From Jaapia argillacea MUCL 33604 (taxonomy: Eukaryota > Basidiomycota > Agaricomycetes > Jaapiales > Jaapiaceae), in contig KL197741.1 of assembly GCA_000697665.1 (NCBI GenBank), forward strand, positions 186,001 to 250,000: a DNA stretch of 64,000 nucleotides. The letters run 5' to 3'. The notes below the pieces were generated by a model. The model did no database searches. It was not told the DNA's origin and worked only from the letters and a program-made list of their open reading frames with translations. The position numbers were made by a program, and so were the translations under genes. This document shows, piece after piece, positions 19,874 to 32,883 of this stretch (position 1 is its first letter; every line of letters begins with the position of its first letter).

Positions 19874-22739
19874 TCCCTCAGATGCTCCCCATGTTTTATT
19901 TGTCTTTTATTATTTCTGGCTTCAGCCTATGCCTATGTTCCTGGCCTCTCCTTTCTATAGAATTGACTCAGCCAGCCTCTTTAGTACCTGAGCTTTGTTT
20001 GTACTTATACTTAGATGCTCACTCCAGGAACAATCTAGCTTTTTAACATCAGCAATCCCAAAACAAATTGAGAGGCCTTGAGATTGCTGGCAAGTGTCAC
20101 AAGCGCACCAAGCTTCTACTGGCTACCCCCCATTTTACAAGCCACCACCAAGTTCCCGTGTTTCCCACAAGCACCCGCCAAGCGGTCCCAAGCAAACCCT
20201 TCATCTATCAAGCACACCTCCCTACATTGCAGCACTGAACAAGTGCTATCAATTGGGTTCATGTTTGTGACAAGCTTAGGCTGGGATGGATGGCTGTCCA
20301 TACTGGGCTTATGTTCCTGCAATCCATTGACTCAGAAGAAATAATAGTACATGTATATTGGAGGAGCATAGTAGAGTTGAATGAAGAGCAATAGTAAAGA
20401 ATGGTAGTAAGGAAACTCTGGATAGGATATGGGTATTGAGTATCTTGGATATACTTGGTAAAGGATGGGAAATAAAAGTGACAGCAGTGAGGGCATAGAC
20501 AAGAGATAAAAGGGTTAAGCAGCAGGAGACAGTAGCGAATCAAGCCTGATTCAAAGGCGAAAACATGATAGTTGTCCAGAAGGAGTGGGGTGCCCACAGC
20601 TCATTCAGAGGCGTACAAGATCGATGGGAAACTTGAAACAAGATTGTGGCATTCGTCGGGGCGGAGTAGTGTTGACGGAGGCCAGGTGTGATACATTAAT
20701 GGAGTGAGTGCCAGAGTCGTGAAAAGGTTGTGCAAGAGGGCGACGTGCAAGGTGTGTAAGAGAGAGCACGGATTGGTGGATTGAGGCAGTCTAGCTGTAG
20801 CAACGAGAACTGTGGTGAAGGGCTCAATGGTACCAAAACTGGAATTGTCGTCATCCGGATTGTTTGTTCACCTTTGGATGAGGAATCAAAATAGTTCGAG
20901 GAAAAAGGGAGACACCAAGCATCGGAGTGGGCAGGGGTCTAAATGGGTATCCTGACAACCCAAATTGCACCTGTACCTGCCGAGCTCCCTTGGCAGAAAG
21001 CCAGAAAGGCTGAGCTGAAGCTACCAGGAGAGTTGGGCGAGTTAGGGCTTGGTATGAAGCGCTCCAATGAGTTTGTGGTCGACGTCGTCAAGAACCGCTT
21101 CAGCCAAGTCCTATTTGTACAGGTCGTGTTGGTGCAAGATAAGGTCTCATTGCCAGTATTGATGTTCCCGTGGGTGGAGGCTGATTGTAGTGTTGGGTCA
21201 TGGTCATCTAAGATCTTGAACATGAACGGCCCCCTGGGAAGCTGTGGGTGATGGCTGGGTGTGACCCCCAACGTCAAGAGTCGTGGGATGGCGGTAGGAG
21301 AACGACTGAGTGAGACACAAAGAGGAGAGCCCCCTATGAAACCGAGCTAGCGGACTATGGGGTTGATGGTGAAATGTCGAAGTTGTCGTGAGTGACCACA
21401 ACGAGGAATTAATAATTATAGCAGCCAGGACGAGTCAAATCAGTGAGTCTATCTCCATGAAAATGAGACTTGAGGTATGGCAAGGGGTGGGAGAATATGA
21501 TTGAGCAGAATGGCAGGAAGGAAGTGAGTTGGATGTCCGAGGTTGGTGTGGTGGGCCAAGGTAGACTTGAGAGGATGGATATGGGTGAGTGTGTATATCC
21601 TGATGAACACCAATTGAGAAAGCATGCACGCCTGCAGGTGTAACCATCTACCACTAAGACCGTAAAAGCAGAGGCAGGAGCTTAGACCAGAGGGGTCTAT
21701 GTAATCGGGGCCCAAGAGCTGGTTGTAAAAGACATTGCTGGTAAGGACCAGGATGGATATGTGAGGTGAGATGACTGCTATGCTTGCATGAAAATATGAT
21801 GGTACCCCGGAGATAACCCAGCACTTGCAAGGTGTCAAATGGTAAGCCAATCGAAGGAGAGGGTTGGAGCGAGAAGGTTCAGGGGGAAGGGCCAGCAGAT
21901 CTGTTTTTGTAGGAATGAGATGTAGTGTATGACGAAGGGTGTATGAACAGATGCAATAGATCAGAACTCAGGGAATGAGGTGAAAGTGGTTCAATAGGGC
22001 CAAGAGAGTCAGACTCGCTGTTGCACCAAGCTCGCCACCTACTCGCAGATCCAAAGTGTATATTCCGTGAGGTGGATCCAGATATCTTCTGCAGCATCCA
22101 GAAGAGGCATTTCCAACACAGTTGGTTAGAGACATGCAGTACGCCAAGTGGATGCGAGATGGTACTGTGGTAGTCGTCGCCCGATGATGGTGATGTGGCA
22201 TGCAGAGACATGAAGAGACACAAAGTCAGAAGGTTGATGTGTCCCGTGATCATTTAGGGCAAGTTCAAAAGCACTTGGAGCAATTTACTTTGGACAACAG
22301 GAAGGTTACATGAGGAGCGATACCATTTGCTACCACCTGCAAGTTGGATGGGTTCCAAGTAGAGCTTTCAAGAACATCAGTATGCTTAAGAGCACTCAAC
22401 AGAAACATGACATGCTTGCAACCACTTGTCCTGCTAGGCGAGGGCTTGGCGATGCTTAGCCAACTTTTGGTGTGCTTGAGTTGCTGGTGTGAGAAACTGG
22501 TTTTGCTGATGAACCCCACTTGAGCTCTCTGGACTTTGCCTGCTATTTGGGACAACTCCCTGCTTGATTACAATTGTAAGCAATGGGAGGCCTTTATTGA
22601 TTTTCCTCCTCAATTGCTTCAGGCATTGACTTCTCTTTCTACATCCAGAACTTACACTGATTTTCCTTCTGCAAGCAGCACTTTACCCCCATTCTGTAAT
22701 GGCCAGGCGAGACCTGCACATCACAACAGCTGAGGAGTC
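19874..22739. other. CpG-poor decayed DNA without recognisable gene
   Basis: About 2.9 kb with few CpGs and many TG/CA words. Only short ORFs are present. Probably very old repeat sequence. I could not assign a family. Confidence 0.4.
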
Positions 22740-23216
22740 GGTGTCATCTAGAGGACTGGTGAGCCTCTAAGCTAGTACTTTGGTGTAAAAATCCTCACAG
22801 GGAGCCCACTATCGAATACACAGAGACTGCATCCTCAGGTGCTACTCTCGTAGCTCCCTGAGATACTCAATAGCAAAGCACAGCTGCTTACACAGCCATC
22901 CTGCGTCGACGAGGAGTCCACGATGTGACCTGCAGTTGCTCTTGATTCCGGAAGTAGTTAAGTCTTGTAACTTGACCCTCTTGTAGAGGTCAAGTTCTGA
23001 GGATTGCTGGTAGTCTTAAGACCAGCTAGAAACAAGAATATGTCACCTGATTCATGCAATTGATACTCAATGAAGAGATCAATTTGTAAAGTAGGCAGTA
23101 AGATGATTGTATTCAACAGAGGAAACTACACAAATACAGAAGGATATTCAAACTCCAACCTCTAACTTCTCACACTCAATAAAGAGTGATTACTGGAGAG
23201 TCATCTCTGGTAAACA
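22740..23216. other. Unassigned insertion-like segment before R copy 3
   Basis: R copy 3 becomes recognisable only from about 23217 (AAATGAGTTCAGATGGGAAA), whereas the other R copies continue further left. This stretch of about 480 bp is therefore foreign to R. It has a CTTGACC/GGTCAAG inverted pair near 22970. LTR ends are not clear. Confidence 0.35.
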
Positions 23217-24963
23217 CCAAATGAGTTCAGATGGGAAACCCACGTCGTGAAGTGATACAAGAGGTAGTCGCATTGATCTGTGGTGGACAACCTGATGGGT
23301 ATGTTCAGAAGTGGATGCAAAATGTGGTGGTATGAATTGAGTGCTTCAATACCAGATCGACTGAGACTAAAAAGGAGGGGCAGGATCACACCACATGAGG
23401 GTTCAGAATTGTATCCCAGTTGGAGACGCACGTCGAGGTTACATGCTGGTAACCAAGGGCATGTATACATTACGCAATGGGAAACAGGACAAGTTTATTG
23501 AGTTTGGTGTCGGAGAGCAATACTTGCGCTATAATCAGAGTAAAAATTTCCTTTGATAGGTATGAGATATAATGGATATGGAGAGGAAGGGGACATACGA
23601 GTTGATTTTGGGATCCTCAGCATCAACTCAGCAAAGACCTAACACCCAGCATGACAAACATTATCACATCCCTCGCCCAGCCACTTAATAGTGCCGGTAC
23701 CGATTTGCCACCTCAATAGCCTCTCACCCAACAAATGAATACCAAACGCAGGCCTAATCCACCATAATCCACGTCCTCCTCATCCTTGGCCAGTGCATAA
23801 CACCCTCCCTTGTCTTGAGAGGTTAGTGATTGAGGTAAAGGAGAACGCTGATTGTAAAACAAAAACAGGGAAGGTGTGGCCTATGAATTCATGTCGTTCT
23901 ATTGTGTGGATGTTGGTGACAGTGTATATCGGCACGTTCGAATAGATGACGGCCCTAGGCTAGCAACTTTGCAAACGGGATCCCATCACCTCCAACAAGA
24001 GGATGTTTGGGTTGGGCAACGCTCTTGGAGTGCGAGGACCTTGAGTGAGGACAGTACTGAGTACTAAGACCAGGCATTGGAGTCGGTTAGGGAGTCATAT
24101 GCACAGGTCAATGGGAGGTATGAAATACCAAGATAAGCTCCAAACTCCTCTAAACCATCCGTCACTATCTCCAATGCACAAGAACCAATCGGGATTATGG
24201 TTCCCTTTCACCATCTACTTTCTTGAACTTGCAGGTGTTCCTGGCTCTCATAACTGGATCATTGGGTGGCAACATGGTGGGTTGTGCTGTTAGATTGTTG
24301 GTGCATCACTGATGTGGAGGTTGGGTTATGATCATTGCATATAGTGGAGAACGGCTTCTTGCAGAGTGAGAACGCCAAGCAAGATGAGCGCTGAGCACGC
24401 ATGATTGGACGACAACACCTGTCCTTGCACGTCGCAACAGGCAAACAGACGATGGTGCAGGTGAGACAGAGACATCTCAACAGCCGAAGTTCATCCGTGC
24501 AGCGATGTTGCATTGCTCATGTTTCAATCTCTCCAATGCTGTCTTGCTCTTGGTGAATTGTTAACTTGAACATTATCTGTCTCACGTTCTCTTGGGTCAA
24601 TTTCAAGCCTATTCTACCCTAAACACCTTCCTCCTTATGAATTGTTCCCTATCTTCGACGGAGTGGATGAGGGTGGGATGAAGCCAACGATTATGGAGGA
24701 CTCACTCATTACGGTAGTCCTAGTCAGCTACGAGGCGAAATTGCTGTGGTATACAAAGTGAGATAACGTTTGACAAGGTGTGTGGTATCGTGACGATCAT
24801 CAACTTTGGGATTGACATATTTTTTCTGTGGACACCCAAGGTAGTTGACCTCCCGTTCGCCGATCATATCTTGTTTAAATTTCCCATCTTGCTTCAAAAC
24901 CTCGATAAAACTATCCACCTCCTCACCTTAAAGCCAATCACCTCCCCATCTAAACAGCCAATA

Positions 24964-25351
24964 CTGTACCATTTCGATCAATTTGACAGGTCACAGGTCA
25001 CAAAGCCCATTTTTGTCGAATTTTGACCATGTGTCACGGGTCACCAGGCTATTTGTCGAATCCATATTTTGACTGTCACGGAGTCTGAAATTTCGAAATT
25101 CTCCCAGAGCCACCCAAAGGCCCATTTTCGGGTCTTTCGGACATAATTTCACTAGAATACATGTAACTACTACATTGAGTTCCTTCCTGGCATGAAATAC
25201 CATAGAAATTCAGACTCAAAACATACCTATTTCCGAGTTGACTGTCGAAATTTTTCGTTGGTCACGGATCACCAGCCAAGTTGTCAAATCCGTCCCGCGG
25301 TTGGAGCGGTCATGGGTCACACCCGCTGTCGAATTGATCGAAATGGTACAG
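24964..25351. mobile_element. Mariner/Stowaway-like MITE, 388 bp
   Basis: The terminal inverted repeats are 26 bp with one mismatch (left end CTGTACCATTTCGATCAATT, right end the reverse complement) and are flanked by TA on both sides (24962-24963 and 25352-25353). Subterminal words GTCACGGGTCACCAG and GTCACGGATCACCAG form a repeat near each end. The same site in R copy 5 (about 63892) is empty, which supports insertion. No transposase is present, so it is non-autonomous. Confidence 0.8.
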
Positions 25352-27274
25352 TACTGCCAAACTCGCGCCGTGCCTTCCTGCGCCAAATCCCGAAAACCCA
25401 TTCTACCTAAAGCCAAACCTTCACTCAGCCTCATTCCCGCACCCTATCATTCACAATACTCAAATTCACACCAATATATCACACTAAAACGACTTCCATC
25501 CTCCACATTCGCATTCTCCGCCTTGCTCTCAGCTGCCGATCAGCCATGATGGTCAAAACCCCAAACCTTGAAGACCATATCATTTCGCAGCTCCTCTTAT
25601 CCATCCTTCATGATTGGAGGAAACAATACGAGAAGATCGATTTGTCGTATAGGGTTTGGGGATTCGAATGATAGTCCCTGAAGGAGACTGAGGCCTTGCG
25701 CATCAGCATTCAGGTGTGGGACTTGTGTCGAGGATTGAGTACGAGGCGGGGATTGAGGTTTGGTGTTGGGTTATCGGAGGGTGGAGGTATGCGGACTACC
25801 CATTGGGAGTGGGGCTTCGCGAATCCAGCGCTAGGATGTTAGGAGATCGATGTGGCGGAGGAGCGGTACGAGCTGCGGGGCATCTCGCGTGATCGGAGAG
25901 TTGGCCGAGCCCGTGTTTCGACAATGGGATGGGCTATTGGTAGAGTTGCGACATCTGGTTTGGTGGTTATAGATGATGAGGTCTGGTCGGTTGATGTCGA
26001 GACGACACTTCGAACCTCTCTCTGGCCTTTCTCCTCCCAAACTCCAGTTTTCTTCTCCTTCAAAACCATCCGGCTTCTCATCCCCAAATAACCGAAGTTT
26101 TGACCCGAAAACCGAGCTCTCAACCTCTACCAACTCTCTCGTCCAACCTCTCTCACCGCCAACGCTGACAGAGCCTATCTCCGCCCCTCGATTCCATATT
26201 CAAATCGTGTGCCCTCCCACCGTGCCAAATCGAACGACATCCCGTTGGTGCATCGCTCTTCAGGTCGCGCTCAGCTGTTTGCTCATGGCGGCGAACTTAA
26301 CGGAGGTCCATACGTCTCGATGCACCAAGTACGTCACTCTCTATATATGCCACTATCCTCCTCTCCACGCATTTACTGAACCTTCGTCGCTTACTTCAGC
26401 CCCCCCGGTTCAGATCGGCCAAATGCCGAGTTTAGAACTGTTGAGCACGACAGCCACCCCCCAAGGCTGGCCACTAATTCACTGCTCGTTACCATCCACT
26501 TGGGACTGTCGTCCTTTCCTTCCTCTCGTCAGAGAAACTATACATTACCGGACCTTCTTCTCACAAGCAAAGGCCCCAGAATCAACCAAAGGTATCCCAT
26601 CTTCCATACCTTTTGATCACGTTCTCGGTTTCTATCCATTCGATCCGCCTCGACGATACCCACCCGCGCTCGTTGACCTCTTAATTCGGCGGCGGGTGCT
26701 CTACACTCATCCGCTCGCGTCGATTCTCACAAAGACGGACTGAGTCATGCTACCGACCATCATGGCGCTCTGCAGTACAGGACTGAGTTGATGGACAACG
26801 TGAAGTTAGCTCGAGGAAATTATGTGGAGAGACTGTCGGTGAGACCGGAAATTGATCATTCCGTTGAGCCAGGTAAGTGATCCATTATTAATGTCTTGGC
26901 GTCTTCGTTGTTAATTATCTTTCCCAGAGACTAGTTCCTCGCTCGTTTGTTTTCGCCACTGTATTCCACGCCTCATTTGTATAGACAGCTAAGTTCGATT
27001 TCCGGTTATGATCGCATCGATCGAGCCGAACAAGATTAAAGTCAGACGCCTGGGGTTTTGCCGCCCACGAGGTCATATATGGGCGCTCGGGCGTTTGCTG
27101 CGAGCGGTTATGGGCGTTTCGCCTATCGTCAACCGTGCCTCGTGTTTGCATGCAGGTGCCAAGCACTGCCCACATGACAATCTTCGCTCCCACTCTCTGC
27201 GACGACCTGCGCTTTCACCCTCTTGCCTCCTCACCACTCGCCCTTACTTATCTTCGTGACTGAACTTCGTTCCA

Positions 27275-27310
27275 GCCGAGAACTACGCCGTCCACGACTC
27301 TCGGTGAGAA
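27275..27310 (+). pseudogene. Kinase exon 1 remnant
   Basis: This segment matches the first exon of kinase gene 2 (32884-32902) and its donor site: GTCCACGACTCTCGGTGAGA here against TCCACAACTCTCGGTGAGAA. The start codon is ACG instead of ATG. No further kinase exons follow. Confidence 0.7.
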
Positions 27311-30300
27311 TCCATCCTTTTTTCGGCTTTCCTTTCGAGTGTATTGCGTACTTGCTGGTAATTTGAATGATATATAGCATATCCTATTAGTCACACAACA
27401 TGAGTCACGAACTTGGATCGACCTCTCAACGACGAACCAACAAACACACAGCCTTAGGCCCTCTGTCCCCCCTCACAGCGGATCAGAAGTCGATGAGTTG
27501 TTTGGAAATTGACACCCTCCACTGTCCCCTCCTCGACTCGACTCGACTTCACTCCCAAAATCCAAACGGTCGCCGATCCTGCCTGATCTCGAGACCCCGC
27601 AGTTCAGGATTCGATTTTGACAATAAATGTACGACGATGTGAGCGAAGGGATATGCTGTGAAGCATTCAAAGGGGATGCCGCCGTTTCACTCGAGCTGGA
27701 GTGAATGACTGGATATCTTGGAACCAGGCTGGCTCCCCATCCCGGCCATCCCAACACGACGATACCTCGCGTTATTTTGAGGAGACGCCCAGTTATTGTC
27801 GCGCAGGATTTCATTCGCTGGAGACTCTCCGATTCCCTCCTGAAGTCGAATCCCAATAAGCGTGATTCGACCTCGCACCAAAATCCCAAAACCCTCGCCA
27901 TCCAGTCCGTGTGGGGTGCGGGGATCGGAACGTCGATGATAGATATTGTATGATGCGAGTGAGGGACAGGCGTCGATGTGAAGGGGGTATGTGATGAGGT
28001 GTATTGAGTTATGGGCACGGTTCTGGGAGAGAAATCTGCTGAGATCGAGATGTAGGGGAGGTGGTTTGTGAAGTGCGAGAGCAGGGAGCGGGACCGTTCA
28101 TGATCTCGCGGCGAGTTTGTGTGAAGGTTATCGAGCGAGTACGCGTCCATCAATTGAATAAGGGCGAGAATATTGGACTAGTAGTCGTTGAACGATGCTT
28201 GTACGACGATCTGAGAAGCTCCATTCAATAAGTACTAAATCTGACGGATAGTGAGAGAAAACAACGTACGAGTTGATCTGCGAGATCGCCAGTTACGATC
28301 AAGCACACGGCATCGTAAACACACACACACAGACTTCGTATTCCCAATACTAGTTTCCCATATGACATGACCTATTACCCGAAGAACATGGATCTCCGGC
28401 GCCCCGAACCGACTCTACCCCTCCATACCTCCCTCGGTATCCTCTATCCGGGTCGAAACCCCGGCGATTGAGTTCAAGCGGGAACCGTGGTTGTGAAGTG
28501 AGATGGGAGGCAGTCGCGGAGATCAGGAGTGAACGACCTGGAGGGTATGTTCAGAGATCGATGCGAAACATCTGCTGGTGCGAATCGAGTGGGTCGATAG
28601 TGAATCGACACAGATCGAAAAGGGGGGGCGAGGATCGTGGCGCGTGACGGTTCAGAGTCACATACGAGTTCGAAGTTGGACGACAAGGGTATATGCAGGA
28701 TGTCGAGCGTGTATATGCGTTCCGCGATTGGAAATGGGACACGTATATTAGACTGGGCTCCGAAGGGCGATACTTGCACTAAAATCGGAGTGAAGATTTC
28801 GTTGAGATAGGTACGAAATCTGATGGATAGAGGGAGGGACGTACGAGTTGATTTTTGGGATCGTGAGCGAAGACCCATCACCCAACATGACGAGCATTCT
28901 AAAGCTCCTCGACCAGCCACTTCATATTCCAACACCTCTACTCCGAGCCAACAACCTCTCGCCTAGCGAATGAAGACCTCTGCCAACGCATTACATCCTC
29001 TCCTTCTCGAGGCCTCTGCGGTCGAACGGTGATAAGACCGCCGATCGCGAAGTATGGGAGGATGGGAGGCGCGGCGTATGGTGTTCGTGTCGAGCTGTCA
29101 TGCGGATCTTGATGACGGGTTACATTGGGACGGTTCGAAGCGACGAGGGTTCTCGGCTGCTAACCTTGAAAACGGGATTCAGCCACCTAGAACGGGAATT
29201 TGGTCGAGTTGGGCAACAATCTTGGGTGCGAGGAGCTCGAGGTCAGGGCCGTGATCCGAGATCTGAGATAGTGGGCTTAGGGTCTGTATGAGGGCTATAT
29301 ACACAGGTCAATGCAATAAACGACATACCGAGATAATATCCAAACTCATGAACATCATCTACCATCGTCTCCAATCCGCAAGAACCAACCCCGAAACGGC
29401 GTCCTTTCACTGCCTGATACCTGTGACTCGTAGGCGTTCGCGGCTAGGGTTCATTATTTGGTGGCGACAGGGATGGTCGACACTTCCAGATGGTTGGTGC
29501 AGCGCTGATAATGAGGCCGGTTGGGTAGCGTGGAGGATGGGGAACGGTTTCTTGCGGAGGCAGGACGTCGAGCACGGATAAATGTACGACAACGCCTGTC
29601 CGGGTACGTGATTGGAAGCGAAATTCGATGGGAGCGTGGAGTGTACTTGAACTACGTGTCTAGTTGAAATTATCAGTTCAAATGGTACAAATATGATTGA
29701 TAGTAGGGAAAGGGACGTACAAGCGAATTGCCTACGTTCCTCGCCCAGCATCGTAGTCCGAATGTCAGGTTCCTATGGTGCTTGTGTCGATCGATCGCGG
29801 GGATTATGAGACGACATCCGGTTGGGGTGGTGTGAAGAGGCGTGGATCTAGCAGAGCAGCCCTTCAGAGCGATAGGGATGCTTTGGGGATGATTTAAGGA
29901 CGGGTTCGACAGGGAAACGCGAGATAAGACATACCGGTACATGCAAGTTCCATAATTCTCCAAATCATCAGCCAATCGCCGTCTTTCATTGCAAAGGTCT
30001 AATCACCGAAAGTCTTTCTGCGATGAGCTCTCCGGTACTGGTTGGCATCCTGGTCGTTCATTGGTTCATCATACAAGTAGGAATGGGTTTGGACATGTCG
30101 TGTGGTCGGTGCAGAGCTGGTGACGAGTTTGACTGGGTCGATCGACAACACAGCGAGGAGAGTGGTTCGTTGGGGAGCAGATCGTCGAACGAGCCAATCA
30201 CAGCCAGCCAGAGAGTTGGATCAGAAAGATGATGGGGAAACAACGCCTGTCCTCCGACCCCAGAGTGTCGCAAGAGGAAAACATAAGATAGAGGAAACAA

Positions 30301-32883
30301 GACAAAGACATCTCGACAATCCCGAAGTTGATCCATGATGCAATGTCGCATTGTCCATGTTCCCATCTCCGTCAGTTCCGAGTCGCTATAGCCTATCGGT
30401 GTCTGCCAAGTCGTTCACTGGCCTCCCATGGCTGAAGACGCCAGCGAAGAGAGTTCGAGTTGTTGGAACTATGCGATTGTCTCATCCTTTTCTTAATTTC
30501 TCCACTCTGTCGGCTTCTGAATATCGACTTCGAGTCACTCAAGTATCAGGTACATACTCTTTGACATTGTTCGTCCACATTCTCTTAGGACGGATTCAAG
30601 CCTATTCTTTCCTGACCATGCATCTTTATCTCTTAGGCGGATTGGACCAGGATGGAACGAGGCCGAGGAGGTAGCACTGACACGGTACTCTGATACGAGC
30701 GAAATCGCTGCAGTATCCGAGGTGGAAGAACATTTGATAAGGTCAGTAATAACACGAGGATCGAGAACTCTGGTTTCGACTTCGAGTTAGCCCCTGGTTC
30801 CTTGATCTCACTTCACAACCTCGAGAACACCGTTCGCCTCCCACCCTGAATCCTCTCAGCTCATCGAAACAACCGATACATTCAAATCTCACACCGACTC
30901 TTCCTCCTCGAAGCGCAGACCACCCCATTCCAACAAAACCAAACCTTCACCCCACCTCGCACCCTCACCCATGATCCACAAAACTCAAGCCCGCACCAAT
31001 ACATCCCGCATAAACCCCTCCGATCTCCCACATTCACACACGCAGCCTTTCCCTCAGCGACGGGTCAGACATGACAGTCCTACAACCCCCAAACCTCGAA
31101 GGCGATGCCCTCTCACAAATCCATCTTGTCCATCCTTCAAGCTTCACGAGGGGAGGAAACGAGACGAGAAGGACGAGTTGTGGTGTAGGGCTGGGGGTTT
31201 GAATGATCGACCTCGTGGTGGAGGGTTCGAAGATCAAGGCGTTCGGCCTTCGGGATGGAGTTGTAGGGCATGTGTCGAGGATCGAGTATGAGGTGGGATT
31301 GAGGCTCGGTATTGAGGTGTCAGAAGATAGAGGTGTGGGTACTAGCAGATCGAGGTGCGGATATTAGTGGATCGAGTTCCCGATATCATGGAGGGGGAGT
31401 AGGGGATCGAGTTGAGAGGTACCAGCTGCAGGGCTCGTATGACCGGGGAGCAGCATGGTTGTTTTCCAAAAATGGGATCTGTCGTTGGTAGAGGCGACGA
31501 AGTCTGGCTTGGTGGTTCGAGGTGACGAAATTTGGTTGGTTGATGTCGAGACGAACCTTCCGAACCCTCGCCGGTCCTTCACCCTCTCCTTTTCTTCTCA
31601 CCCAAAATTCTCTTCCTCAAATAACCGAACCTTCAATGAACGGAAAACCGAGGTCCCAACCTCTGCCAACTCCCTCATCCCACCTCTCTCGGCACAAATG
31701 CGGCACGAGCCTAACTTCATCCCTCACCTCCATCTCAAAGTCCTCTCCTATTGCAACCTGCCGAATCGAACCGAAGCACATTTAAGCATCGGTCTTCAAG
31801 CCGCGCTCGGCGTTCACTGGTGACGGCGAGCTTAGCCTACAGACGAAAGAATATCATGACGGTGGACTTGTCTCGACGGAGATCCGTACCAATTTATCCA
31901 TCAAGTACGTCTCTCTATATTCTCCCATGTCCTTCTGTCCACGCATTTACCCAGACTTCGTCGCTATTTCAGCCTCCCCATTCGAGATCATTGGGACACC
32001 GGTGTCGACGCTATCAAAACCGACAGCCATCCCTGACTAATTCACCTCTCGTTCTCGTCGTCTGCATGCGAACGTCCTTCTCTCGTTCCTCGCGTCACGA
32101 AAAATATGCATTACGGGAATTTCTGAAAAGTCGCGGCTCCGAAATCCTTACAATCGAAATGGTATCCCATCCTTCAAACCTTGTGATCAAGTTCTCGGTT
32201 TCTATCTACTCGATTCGCCTCACCGATCCCACCGACCGTGCTCTTTACCCTCTTGAATTCGGGGGCGGTAACCATCCACTCATCCGATCACGCCGATCTT
32301 CACGAGAAGGATTTCACCATTCTATCCGACTACCATGGCGCTCTGCCTTTCAGGAAGGAGTTGTTGTTCAGAGTGAAGTTGGCTGGAGGGAAGTCTGGGA
32401 GACTGTCGGCAGGGAGAGACCGAAAGTAAGTCATCCTTCATCGATCTCCTCGCGATCTCGTTACGAATTGTCTTTCTCAGGGATTTCTCATTCGCGTTCA
32501 CCTCTGTAGTCCCTGCTTTGATTGTATAGACAACTATGTAATATTCCCGTTTATGATCGCGTCGATCGAGCACAACAAGATTAAAATCAGACGATGGGAA
32601 GATAGTTAGATAGATATATACGCGGCGTGGTCCCGTTGAAGAACTGCCGGTTTGCGGAAGCGCCTGTCGTCGCACACGAGGTCATGGATACGTGCTCGGG
32701 CGCTTGTTGCGAGCGCTTATGGGCGCTTCGCCCACTGCCTCGCATTCCCCTGCGGGTGCCAGCACTGCCCACACAGCATCTTGGCTGCCACCCTTTGCAA
32801 CGCCCTGCAATTCGATATCTTCCCTCCCCTGACCACTCGCCCTCACTTACCCTCGCGATTGAACTTCGTTCCAGCTGAGAACC
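27311..32883 (+). repeat. R repeat, copy 4 (blocks a-d), leading into kinase gene 2
   Basis: Block a covers about 27311-28470, b about 28471-29285, c about 29286-30400 and d about 30400-32883. Each has counterparts in other copies: a with 43560-44880, b with 23217 and 44880, c with 16100, 24090 and 62593, d with 24560-27275 and 63490 onwards. It is CpG-rich and ends at the kinase ATG, so the last part probably includes the kinase promoter. Two ORFs of about 250 codons here (for example 31751-32509) are not conserved as proteins in copy 3 and are not called as genes. Confidence 0.75.

Larger units (their letters stand above)
23217..27310 (+). repeat. R repeat, copy 3 (blocks b-d) ending in a dead kinase exon 1
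   Basis: Blocks b, c and d follow in the same order as in copy 4. Block b is CpG-depleted (GCATTGATCTGTGGTGGACA here against GGCAGTCGCGGAGATCAGG in copy 4), whereas block d from about 25500 keeps many CpGs. A TA-flanked MITE interrupts it at 24964-25351. The copy ends with a degenerate kinase exon 1 and its GTGAGAATC donor at about 27280-27305. Block a of copy 4 begins right after, so copies 3 and 4 are head to tail with the rest of a kinase gene missing between them. Confidence 0.75.

Noticed and set aside
25973-26743. 256-codon ORF in R copy 3 as a gene
   Set aside because: The matching part of R copy 4 (31500-32500) does not keep the same protein frame, the composition is S/P-rich, and no domain is present.
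31751-32509. 252-codon ORF in R copy 4 as a gene
   Set aside because: Same reason: not conserved as a protein in copy 3. It may cover introns or untranslated parts of the repeat.
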